Made by a program: the position numbers and the translations under genes | Shown here: positions 1 to 5,585 of the stretch, piece after piece | Numbering within the stretch: the stretch's first letter is position 1 | Layout of the letters: the number at the start of each line of letters is the position of its first letter | Assembly: GCA_023819545.1 (NCBI GenBank) | Contig: JAMWCA010000020.1 | Span: 1 to 14,254 of the forward strand | DNA length: 14,254 bases | Direction: 5' to 3' | From: Candidatus Omnitrophota bacterium | GTDB lineage: Bacteria > Ratteibacteria > UBA8468 > B48-G9 > JAFGKM01 | The notes under the pieces: generated by a model | The model's input: the letters and a program-made list of their open reading frames with translations, nothing else | The model's database searches: none | Told to the model about the DNA's origin: nothing

Positions 1-862
1 TGTTTTGCCACTGAATATTTCGCCTTTTTTCCTGAAATTCAAGGTTTTTTAATTCAGGAAAGTTTAACTTTATATGATACCAAAACTCTCTCCATGCAAG
101 TTCTTTTATAAATTGACATTCAAAACCTGCAATTTTGGCAACCCTTAAATATAGTTTTCTTAACGATATTAAGCCAAATCTTATAAAAGGCGAAAGTTTT
201 GAAGTTCCGTCAATATCTACTCTATCACGAATATGACCGTAATTTAAAAAATCAAAATTCTCAAACCTGTTTAATCCAATTTTTACATCCCAGTAATAAT
301 TTGGACTATATTTAATCTTTTCTTTGATTGAAAAGATATTAGGTTCTTTTAAAACTGGAGTATTAATTTTTTTTGGTGCTTCTGAAATTTGTAAATCAAG
401 ATTTCTCTCCCACTCTATAAAAAAACTACTGAAAACCTTTTTATAAGGAATAATTTTAATATCTGCCAAAAAGTTATCTACAATTGAATAAAACTCAACA
501 CCCTTACTTTTACATAATTGATATATCCTTTTTTCTGTTTCTTCACCAGTCCAAGAAAATGCTCGGCTTGTATATAAAGAATCGGGTTTATATCTATCAA
601 TTAATCTATTAAAAATCTTTTCAGGATTGCCGTAATAACAATAAAGGGTCCCACCCAACTTTTTTAATTGCTCAGTAAGATACATAAGAGAACCAATTAT
701 AAAACCAGTTCTACTATCATAACTTTTGAATTTATCAAGTATTTCAGGTATAAATATAAATATTGGAATTACTTCTTTAGATTTTTTATTTGCTTCTATA
801 AATGGTCTATTATCATCAACTCTAAGGTCTCGTTTAAACCAGTAAATACTTCTTTTATGCAT
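1..862 (-). CDS. phrB: Deoxyribodipyrimidine photolyase, class I (partial, C-terminus outside window)
   Basis: Reading the minus strand from the ATG at 862 gives 287 open codons to the window edge, about two thirds of a normal photolyase (430-470 residues). The N-terminus IYWFKRDLRVDDN (residues 6-18) is the classic start of the antenna-binding domain. Residues 220-230 (TSKLSPFIRFG) and 254-263 (ELAWREFWYH) are the FAD-binding signatures of the catalytic domain. The open frame stops at RNIQWQN, just before the expected W-x-x-G-x-T-G-x-P segment. The enzyme uses blue light and reduced FAD to split UV-induced pyrimidine dimers in DNA. The start overlaps the end of the upstream DUF523-DUF1722 gene by 8 bases, so the two are probably co-translated. 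A CPD photolyase is most likely; related FAD cryptochromes cannot be fully excluded without the missing C-terminus. Confidence 0.93.
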   Translation of the reverse strand, partial: MHKRSIYWFKRDLRVDDNRPFIEANKKSKEVIPIFIFIPEILDKFKSYDSRTGFIIGSLMYLTEQLKKLGGTLYCYYGNPEKIFNRLIDRYKPDSLYTSRAFSWTGEETEKRIYQLCKSKGVEFYSIVDNFLADIKIIPYKKVFSSFFIEWERNLDLQISEAPKKINTPVLKEPNIFSIKEKIKYSPNYYWDVKIGLNRFENFDFLNYGHIRDRVDIDGTSKLSPFIRFGLISLRKLYLRVAKIAGFECQFIKELAWREFWYHIKLNFPELKNLEFQEKRRNIQWQN

Positions 863-1772
863 TTTCTAATTCTTCAGGATAAGGTTCAATATATTTTTGG
901 AAAAGAACATATTCATTTTCAAAACGATATGCTAAACTTTTTATTAATTCAGTTATAACTTTCAACGATACTCTACCTTCCCCAAATTTTTTTATCAAAT
1001 TCAATAAATGTTTTCTTTCTTTTTCTGTTAATTTTTTAGAAAAAAAACCATAAAGATGATAGAGGGTATTTAAATGTCTTTTAATTGAGGGTCTTCTTAA
1101 GAAAGCATTATAAAATTTATCTTTATAAATTTTTATTTTTTCTTCAAATTTAATATTTCCATCAGCAACAATTTTACCAAGTTCTCGCATAATCTTTTGG
1201 TTATATGTTAAAAGTAAAAATTTGTAATAAGTATGAAATTGAATTAATCTTTTTGGTTCTGTACTAAATATAAGTTCCCTCAGTTCTGAAAATGCAAATA
1301 TTCTTGTTAAAAAATGATTTCTTATTTCAGGATTTCTTAATCTACCTTCATCTTCTATAGGTAAATATGGAAACTTATTTTTCAATCCCTCTGCAAAAAA
1401 ACCATTTCCTTTCCCAAATACTAATTTTCCTTCATAAATTATACTTGAAGAAACACCACAACATGGTGACTTTGCTTTTAAAATAGCACCATCAATATCA
1501 AATAATGAATTAATAATTTTCTTTGTATATTCTAACATTTTTTCAGTAAGGTCAAATCCTGTTTTGGGTTGAATCAATCTTTTCTTGTTGTTTTCTTTTA
1601 CTATAATTATATGTTCTCTTGGTATCCCAAGCCCTATATCAACTTCAGGGCATAAATCTAAAATATCAACAAAATTTTTAAGTTTATTTACAAAATCATC
1701 ATTAACTATTTGCCCATTATATCTTACTGGTTTTAGAAAACATCTACTTAACAAAATTTTTGGTCTTACCAT
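855..1772 (-). CDS. DUF523-DUF1722 protein (YbgA/TudS-like, putative Fe-S protein)
   Basis: This 305-residue protein has two domains. Residues 1-165 match DUF523: SRCFLKPVRYNG (9-20), CPEVDIGLGIPRE (41-53), SPCCGVSSS (102-110) and the strongly conserved LPIEDEGRLRNPEIRNHF stretch (137-154). Residues 175-300 match DUF1722, opening with LIQFHTYYKFLLLTYN. In the characterised DUF523 member TudS, a thiouracil desulfidase, three conserved cysteines hold a [4Fe-4S] cluster. C11, C41 and C104 (or C105) occupy the equivalent places here, so a cluster is likely. The true substrate is unknown. DUF1722 has no firm function; in E. coli the DUF1722 gene ybgA sits directly upstream of phr, and the same order is seen here. 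A promoter at 1793-1821 leaves a leader of about 14 bases with no Shine-Dalgarno sequence. Confidence 0.9.
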   Translation of the reverse strand: MVRPKILLSRCFLKPVRYNGQIVNDDFVNKLKNFVDILDLCPEVDIGLGIPREHIIIVKENNKKRLIQPKTGFDLTEKMLEYTKKIINSLFDIDGAILKAKSPCCGVSSSIIYEGKLVFGKGNGFFAEGLKNKFPYLPIEDEGRLRNPEIRNHFLTRIFAFSELRELIFSTEPKRLIQFHTYYKFLLLTYNQKIMRELGKIVADGNIKFEEKIKIYKDKFYNAFLRRPSIKRHLNTLYHLYGFFSKKLTEKERKHLLNLIKKFGEGRVSLKVITELIKSLAYRFENEYVLFQKYIEPYPEELENA

Positions 1773-1792
1773 AATTCAATAACTTTACTTAA

Positions 1793-1821
1793 ATTCTACT
1801 TTAAAGCAGAAAAAATGACAA
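1793..1821 (-). promoter_or_regulatory. Sigma70-type promoter of the ybgA-like/phrB operon
   Basis: On the minus strand TTGTCA (1821-1816) is followed after exactly 17 bases by TAGAAT (1798-1793). Transcription would start near 1786, about 14 bases before the ATG at 1772. It is divergent from the arsR promoter. Such matches arise by chance in AT-rich DNA, but spacing and position both fit. Confidence 0.55.
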
Positions 1822-1883
1822 GATATATTTTAATTTTTGGGAAAAAATTAAAAATTCTACTGGCAAGATTTATAACTTTCCAA

Positions 1884-1912
1884 TTGACAAAAAAAATTTT
1901 TGTTGATATAAT
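1884..1912 (+). promoter_or_regulatory. Consensus sigma70 promoter of arsR
   Basis: TTGACA (1884-1889), a 17-base spacer and TATAAT (1907-1912) are a perfect consensus match, with an additional extended -10 TG at 1904-1905. The predicted transcript start is near 1919. The spacer contains a perfect inverted repeat, ACAAAAA-3-TTTTTGT (1887-1903). The candidate ArsR operator 1911-1930 overlaps the -10 and the start point, so a bound repressor would block polymerase. Confidence 0.85.
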
Positions 1913-1930
1913 ATGGATAAAAGTGCATGT
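1911..1930. promoter_or_regulatory. Candidate ArsR operator, copy 1
   Basis: The 20 bases ATATGGATAAAAGTGCATGT match the element at 2742-2761 at 15 of 20 positions, including the outer blocks ATATG and GTGCAT. This copy overlaps the arsR -10 box and the predicted start of transcription, consistent with autorepression. The dyad here is imperfect (ATATG against CATGT); the second copy is a perfect dyad. Assignment to this ArsR rather than the second ArsR-family regulator is inferred from position. Confidence 0.6.
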
Positions 1931-1936
1931 GATAAT

Positions 1937-2365
1937 ATGACAGAAATAGATAGAATTATTGATGTTTTTAAAGCATTATCAGACAGAACACGATTGCGAA
2001 TAATTTGGCTTTTTATTAAGTCAAAAAAGTGGTTGTGTGTTTGTGAAATAGTAGATTCTCTCGCAGAAAATCAATATAATGTTTCAAGACATCTTAAAAT
2101 TCTTAAAAATGCAGGACTTGTTGAATGCAAGGAAATAGGGAGATGGACTTATTATTATTTTAAGAAGCCAGAAAATAAATTTTATAATATTATTCAAAGA
2201 GCAATATCAGAGATTCCAAAAGAAGTTTTTTATCAGGACGATTTGCGACTTGAAAAGAGATTATCTATGAGAAAGAATGGCTGGTGTGTCATTGGAATGA
2301 ATAGTAAAGAATGGGAAACAATTATAAAGAAATTAAAAAGTAAGTTTAAAAATAATCTAATTTAA
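1937..2365 (+). CDS. arsR: ArsR-family metalloid-responsive repressor
   Basis: This is a winged-helix repressor of 142 residues. Residues 10-27 form the first helices (VFKALSDRTRLRIIWLF). Residues 33-37 (LCVCE) are the Cys-x-Cys metal site of alpha-3 known from arsenite/antimonite-sensing ArsR proteins, and residues 47-76 form the recognition helix and wing (YNVSRHLKIL ... RWTYYYF). Further cysteines are C64 and C117; the tail RLSMRKNGWCVIG is a C-terminal form found in some ArsR proteins. An in-frame ATG exists at 1913 (150 residues), but the predicted transcript begins near 1919, so I choose the ATG at 1937, which starts MTEIDRI. No clear Shine-Dalgarno precedes it, unlike the downstream genes. 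It likely represses itself and the permease unit through the shared 20-base elements until As(III) or a similar soft metal binds. Confidence 0.88.
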   Translation: MTEIDRIIDVFKALSDRTRLRIIWLFIKSKKWLCVCEIVDSLAENQYNVSRHLKILKNAGLVECKEIGRWTYYYFKKPENKFYNIIQRAISEIPKEVFYQDDLRLEKRLSMRKNGWCVIGMNSKEWETIIKKLKSKFKNNLI

Positions 2366-2368
2366 AAT

Positions 2369-2375
2369 AGGAGGT
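2369..2375 (+). promoter_or_regulatory. Ribosome binding site that fixes the start of the Met/Cys-rich gene
   Basis: AGGAGGT, a full anti-16S match, lies 7 bases before the ATG at 2383. It rules out the in-frame GTG at 2374, which lies inside the binding site itself. Confidence 0.85.
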
Positions 2376-2382
2376 GATAACA

Positions 2383-2592
2383 ATGTGTGGAAAATTGAAA
2401 GTTGAAGATTTTATAAGTGGGTTTGAAGGTCTTTCAATTGATGAAAAAAAAGAAGTTATAAAGAAATTAATGCCAAAATTTTGTGAAATAGCGATGAATG
2501 ATATGGCGATAATTAAAGAATTTATGCCAAAATGTATGGAGATGATGAAAGAGATGAATTTTCCAATGAAAGATATGATTTTTAAAAAGTAA
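2383..2592 (+). CDS. Small Met/Cys-rich protein, possible soft-metal binder
   Basis: The product has 69 residues and I do not recognise a named family. It carries 12 methionines and three cysteines (C2, C34, C51). Two related blocks occur: LMPKFCE (29-35) and FMPKCME (47-53), each with Met-Pro-Lys and a cysteine one or two residues later. The rest is predicted helical with many Lys/Glu, and there is no signal peptide or membrane segment, so it should be cytosolic. It starts 17 bases after the arsR stop with a perfect ribosome binding site, so it is co-transcribed with arsR. Thiol and thioether side chains beside an arsenic-type repressor suggest a chaperone, buffer or co-sensor for As(III) or Cu(I). 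This function is inferred from composition and context alone. Confidence 0.8.
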   Translation: MCGKLKVEDFISGFEGLSIDEKKEVIKKLMPKFCEIAMNDMAIIKEFMPKCMEMMKEMNFPMKDMIFKK

Positions 2593-2701
2593 AAATTAAT
2601 ACTTCAAAAACAAAAATAAAATGTTCTAAGATAAAAGCAAATAGAGTTTTTAGTAATAAACTTGATAAAAAGTATTTCCTCTCACTCTCTATAAGATTGT
2701 C

Positions 2702-2731
2702 TTGACAGATAAAAAGATGAAAAAGTATAAT
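2702..2731 (+). promoter_or_regulatory. Sigma70-type promoter of the permease unit
   Basis: TTGACA (2702-2707) and TATAAT (2726-2731) are both perfect hexamers with an 18-base spacer. Transcription would start near 2738, immediately before the inverted repeat 2742-2761. The rest of the 213-base gap between the Met/Cys-rich gene and the permease (2593-2805) is AT-rich, and I see no other element or gene in it. Confidence 0.75.
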
Positions 2732-2741
2732 ATAAAACATA

Positions 2742-2761
2742 ATATGCAAGAATGTGCATAT
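2742..2761. promoter_or_regulatory. Candidate ArsR operator, copy 2 (perfect dyad)
   Basis: ATATGCA-AGAATG-TGCATAT is a perfect 7+7 inverted repeat with a 6-base spacer, lying about 4 to 23 bases after the predicted transcription start. A 6-base centre between A/T-rich arms is in keeping with ArsR/SmtB operator geometry. It matches the element at 1911-1930 at 15 of 20 positions, which supports one regulator for both promoters. Confidence 0.65.
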
Positions 2762-2805
2762 ATACATATGTAAATAAAAGGTAGAATTTAGAAAGGAGGA
2801 TTTCA

Positions 2806-4116
2806 ATGTTTAGAAAACCTAAAAAGAAAGAGTTGATTTATTTGATAGGTGTATTTATTCTTTATTTTAGTGCGTTGATTTATGTTTATTTTAATGATTT
2901 ATCTTTTAGTTCTCTATACAAATATGGGCTTTTACAACAAAAAGGGATAATAGGTGAACAAGTAAGAATAAAAGAAATAGAAACACCTTTATCCTTGAAC
3001 ATTCCAAAAGTTTTATGGTATATTTATATTAAAAGTTCAGCAGTTCTTGTTGAATTGTTTCAATATTGGATTGTTGGTATGCTTATTGCAGCAGGACTTG
3101 TAGTATTTGTTCCATGGGAAAAAGTAAAAAATAAAATGGGGTATGGTGGATTTAAATCTAATTTTATTGCTTCATTAGTAGGTGCTGTAATACCTATATG
3201 CTCGTGTGGAATTGTTCCGGTTCTTGCTGGAATGGTTGAAGCAGGAATCCCTTTAGGACCAACTATGGCATTTCTTATTAGTGCTCCAATGTTAAATATT
3301 CCTGCTATTTTTATGACTGCTGGAGTTCTTGGATGGAAATTGGCGATTGGTAGAGTATTTGGGACATTTTTTATTGCTCTTACACTTGGTCAAATTATAT
3401 CTTATTGGCAAAAAAAAGAAAGGTTTTTGAGACGACTAATAAAAATAAATGCTGTTCCATCTTTAAATAAGGAGCTCCAAAAATTTGCATTTGAGATAAC
3501 AAAAAAACTTGCTATAAATCCAAATGGACTTACAACAGAACAACTTGCTCCTGGTAATGAAGATAAACTTTTTCTCTTAGGAGAAGCAGGAATAATTGAC
3601 AGAAATAAAGAAGGTAAATGGTATCTTCCACAAATAAGTAACCTTTCTATGGATAATATAACTGGTGCATGCTTTGTTTTGCCAACTGGAGATAGTGATA
3701 CAACTTTAAAAGAGAAAATGATAAATTTAATTAAAACTGCTTGGGATTTTTTCCTTCAATTAAACTATTACCTTGTCCTTGCAGTTCTAATTGCTGGTGC
3801 CATTAAAGTAATAATTCCAACAAGTGTGATTGTCAATTTTGTAGGAGGGAAGAATCTAAATTCAGTTTTAGTTGCTTCTTTTGTTGCGGTTTTAGCATAT
3901 GTATGTACTTATGTTGAAATTCCAACTGCACTTGCATTAATACATAAAGGTATGGGTCCTGGAGCAACATTATCCTATTTACTTGGTGGACCAGGATTAT
4001 CTTTACCATCAATCGTAATGCTTTCAGGTGTATTCAAACCAAAAGTTTTATCATTATATGTTATTGTGAGTTTTATTGGCTGTATTATTGCTGGATATAT
4101 ATTTAACCTTTTTTAA
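2806..4116 (+). CDS. ArsP-type permease (efflux of organoarsenical or related soft metal)
   Basis: This 436-residue membrane protein belongs to the COG0701/ArsP_1 permease family. It has one N-terminal helix (about 10-28), a first helical bundle (about 80-200) with the hallmark PICSCGIVPV (130-139, CSCG 132-135) and SAPMLNIPA (159-167), a long hydrophilic stretch (about 203-312), then a second bundle (about 315-435) with AYVCTYVEIPTAL and GGPGLSLPSIVML. Characterised ArsP exports trivalent methylarsenicals and roxarsone(III); other relatives are annotated as copper/zinc exporters, so the substrate is not settled. The central loop is odd: residues 252-275 read like the last helix and wing of an ArsR protein. 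AAAGGAGG at 2792-2799 supports the start. Promoter and operator lie directly upstream; the ArsD-like gene follows 13 bases later. Confidence 0.85.
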   Translation: MFRKPKKKELIYLIGVFILYFSALIYVYFNDLSFSSLYKYGLLQQKGIIGEQVRIKEIETPLSLNIPKVLWYIYIKSSAVLVELFQYWIVGMLIAAGLVVFVPWEKVKNKMGYGGFKSNFIASLVGAVIPICSCGIVPVLAGMVEAGIPLGPTMAFLISAPMLNIPAIFMTAGVLGWKLAIGRVFGTFFIALTLGQIISYWQKKERFLRRLIKINAVPSLNKELQKFAFEITKKLAINPNGLTTEQLAPGNEDKLFLLGEAGIIDRNKEGKWYLPQISNLSMDNITGACFVLPTGDSDTTLKEKMINLIKTAWDFFLQLNYYLVLAVLIAGAIKVIIPTSVIVNFVGGKNLNSVLVASFVAVLAYVCTYVEIPTALALIHKGMGPGATLSYLLGGPGLSLPSIVMLSGVFKPKVLSLYVIVSFIGCIIAGYIFNLF

Positions 4117-4129
4117 GAGGAGGTGAAAA

Positions 4130-4462
4130 ATGGAAAAAAATGGAAAAGTATTGAAAATCTTTACAATACCACAAACATTTCCTTGTGGACCAAGGTCTTC
4201 CTGTTGTGGACCGATTGGATTGAGCGATGAAGAGGTGAATTTTTTAGTAAATACAGCAAAAAAAGTTTTTACTGGTGAAATAAAAGTATTTAATTTAATG
4301 GAAGAAGAAGTTCAGATAAATAACAAACAAGTAGTTTCTCTTGTTAGTTCATTAGGTTGGGGTTGTTTACCAATAATCTCACTTGATGATAAAATAATTT
4401 CTTTAGGTATGCCATCTTCTGAACAAGAATTAATTGAAACATTAAAATCAAATTTGTATTGA
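4130..4462 (+). CDS. ArsD-like thioredoxin-fold protein with vicinal cysteines
   Basis: The 110-residue product follows the permease by 13 bases with a full AGAGGAGGTGA binding site. After a first beta strand (VLKIFTIP) it has C19, C25 and C26 in a CGPRSSCCGP segment. The layout then resembles ArsD: a strand giving KVFNL (52-56), a helix QVVSLVSSLG (67-76), the cis-proline region GCLPIISLDDKII (78-90) and a final helix. ArsD is a metallochaperone that passes As(III) to ArsA through N-terminal cysteines. No ArsA ATPase is present here, so this protein may instead deliver metalloid to the permease or reduce it. C79 next to the presumed cis-Pro81 is an additional thiol. Homology to ArsD is from pattern, not alignment; a thioredoxin-like family of unknown role is the alternative. 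Confidence 0.65.
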   Translation: MEKNGKVLKIFTIPQTFPCGPRSSCCGPIGLSDEEVNFLVNTAKKVFTGEIKVFNLMEEEVQINNKQVVSLVSSLGWGCLPIISLDDKIISLGMPSSEQELIETLKSNLY

Positions 4463-4539
4463 TATTAAAGTAAATTTTAGGTAAAATAAAAAAATGAGAA
4501 ATTAGGAAAATAGAATTAAAATAAAAGGGAGGAGTTAAA

Positions 4540-4761
4540 ATGCCAATATATCAATATATATGCAATGATTGTGGTCAAAAATTTGATTTTTATATGAGTA
4601 TTTCTGAAAAAGAATCTGGAAAAAAACCAAATTGTCCAAATTGTAATTCTTCAAATGTAATTAAAGTTTTTGGAAATATTACAATTATTGGTAGTCGTTC
4701 TGGTGGTTCTAATTTGCCACCAGTTTGTGGACCTAAAGCAGGACCGGGTTGCTGTAGATAA
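4540..4761 (+). CDS. FmdB-family zinc-ribbon protein with extra C-terminal cysteines
   Basis: The 73-residue protein begins MPIYQYICNDCG, the standard FmdB/CxxC start, and holds a zinc ribbon with C8/C11 and C32/C35, followed by the usual Ser/Asn-rich turn NSSNVIKVFG. Members are small cytosolic zinc ribbons named after a putative regulator of a formamidase operon; their biochemical role is not established. The tail is notable: after a Gly/Ser-rich linker it ends in CGPKAGPGCCR, with C63, C71 and C72, a further thiol cluster resembling the CGP...CC segment of the ArsD-like protein upstream. GGGAGGAG precedes the ATG. The next gene starts 4 bases after its stop, which suggests translational coupling. 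Confidence 0.85.
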   Translation: MPIYQYICNDCGQKFDFYMSISEKESGKKPNCPNCNSSNVIKVFGNITIIGSRSGGSNLPPVCGPKAGPGCCR

Positions 4762-4765
4762 AATA

Positions 4766-5089
4766 ATGGATAAAAGAGAGAAAGAACTTTACAGAAAAAA
4801 AGGGGAGATTTTAAAAGCGATTTCACATCCAATTCGTTTGGCAATAATTGATTTACTAAAAAATAGTGAAAAAAGTGTTGCAGAAATTGTAAATATTATT
4901 GGTAGTTCCCAGTCAAATATTTCAAAACATCTATCCATACTTAAAAAAGTAGGAATTGTAGATGATAGAAAAGAAGGATTAAATAGAATTTATTACTTAA
5001 GATTACCCTGTGTAATAAACTTTTCTTTATGTGTTGCTGAAACATTGAGAAAAAAAATTGAACTGGATAGAAAACTATTATTGAAATAA
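4766..5089 (+). CDS. Second ArsR-family regulator with C-terminal cysteine pair
   Basis: This is a 107-residue winged-helix protein: EILKAISHPIRLAIIDLL (14-31), VAEIVNIIGSSQSNISKHLSIL (38-59, the helix-turn-helix) and the wing DRKEGLNRIYYL (67-78). The alpha-3 CVC metal motif is absent. Instead C82 and C89 sit in the final helix (LPCVINFSLCVAE), where some ArsR-family members sense As(III) or form a regulatory disulfide or tetrasulfide. The frame is open upstream to 4670, but only within the fmdB gene; the ATG at 4766, 4 bases after the fmdB stop, gives the normal family length. No Shine-Dalgarno is seen, consistent with coupling to fmdB. An inverted repeat 20 bases after this gene (5109-5130) is a possible operator for it. 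The ligand is unknown. Confidence 0.85.
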   Translation: MDKREKELYRKKGEILKAISHPIRLAIIDLLKNSEKSVAEIVNIIGSSQSNISKHLSILKKVGIVDDRKEGLNRIYYLRLPCVINFSLCVAETLRKKIELDRKLLLK

Positions 5090-5108
5090 AAAATTTTTCA
5101 AAATTTTA

Positions 5109-5130
5109 TTACTATTCACTCATATAGTAA
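5109..5130. promoter_or_regulatory. Inverted repeat, possible operator of the second ArsR-family regulator
   Basis: TTACTAT (5109-5115) and ATAGTAA (5124-5130) form a perfect 7+7 dyad around 8 bases, in the 61-base gap before the HdrA-like gene. Its sequence differs from the 1911/2742 elements, which would fit a different regulator. A TATAGT hexamer overlaps its right arm, but there is no good -35 box, so a promoter is uncertain. Confidence 0.4.
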
Positions 5131-5150
5131 AATAAAAAGGAGGTGTAAAA

Positions 5151-5519
5151 ATGGAAGGGAAAGTAAGATTTATAATGTGTATTTGTACAGGGCAATGTCC
5201 TGGATTTGCAAATCTCAATCTTTGGGAGTTAATCAATTATATCAGAGGAGAATTAGATGTTGAATATGCTATAGTTCATCCACAACTATGTGTTGATGAT
5301 GGTGATAGGTTTATAAAAGATTTCATTAAACCAAATGTAAAATATATCATTGGTGCTTGTGACCCAAAGATGCAAAGAAAAATGTTTAAAGATGCATTTG
5401 CTGAAGCAGGTGGCAATTATGACGAGCAAGTTATTTCCTTAGATTTAAGAAATATGCCAACAGAACAAGCAATGAATAAGGTGAAAGAAACGATTGAAAA
5501 TTTGAAATCTAAGCAATAA
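5151..5519 (+). CDS. Stand-alone HdrA N-terminal-like cysteine protein
   Basis: The 122-residue protein has no membrane segment or signal peptide. Its pattern follows the N-terminal domain of heterodisulfide reductase HdrA and related QmoA proteins: a first strand ending in CICTGQC (C10, C12, C16), NLWELINYI (23-31), LCVDDGDRFIKDFI (46-59, C47), YIIGACDPKMQRKMFKDAF (65-83, C70), then LDLRNMP (98-103). In HdrA this region carries an unusual Fe-S cluster and precedes the FAD domain; here there is no FAD domain at all. The role could be Fe-S electron transfer, persulfide handling or regulation. It has a strong AGGAGGTG binding site and sits between the second ArsR-family gene and the CcdA/redoxin pair. 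Homology rests on motif spacing, so the name is moderately sure and the function open. Confidence 0.6.
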   Translation: MEGKVRFIMCICTGQCPGFANLNLWELINYIRGELDVEYAIVHPQLCVDDGDRFIKDFIKPNVKYIIGACDPKMQRKMFKDAFAEAGGNYDEQVISLDLRNMPTEQAMNKVKETIENLKSKQ

Positions 5520-5585
5520 AGACAAATATTTTACAGAGTGATTTATGACTAATTTTGTTATTGGGCTGTTGATTATTAAATTCTT

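Noticed and set aside
668..958. Plus-strand open frame of 96 codons
   Set aside because: It lies antisense to the photolyase and ybgA-like genes, whose motifs are unmistakable; the product is low-complexity Phe/Ile/Lys-rich with no ribosome binding site.
2599..2676. AATACTT and AAGTATT arms as a terminator hairpin after the Met/Cys-rich gene
   Set aside because: The arms are about 60 bases apart, AT-only apart from one pair, and followed by no T-run; chance is likely.
2582..2806. Minus-strand open frame across the permease promoter
   Set aside because: It overlaps the promoter and dyad, is hydrophobic low-complexity, and has no recognisable features; AT-rich intergenic DNA gives such frames by chance.
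4670..4765. Longer start for the second ArsR-family regulator
   Set aside because: This part lies in another frame of the fmdB gene, whose zinc-ribbon sequence is clear; ArsR proteins normally begin close to the segment starting at 4766.
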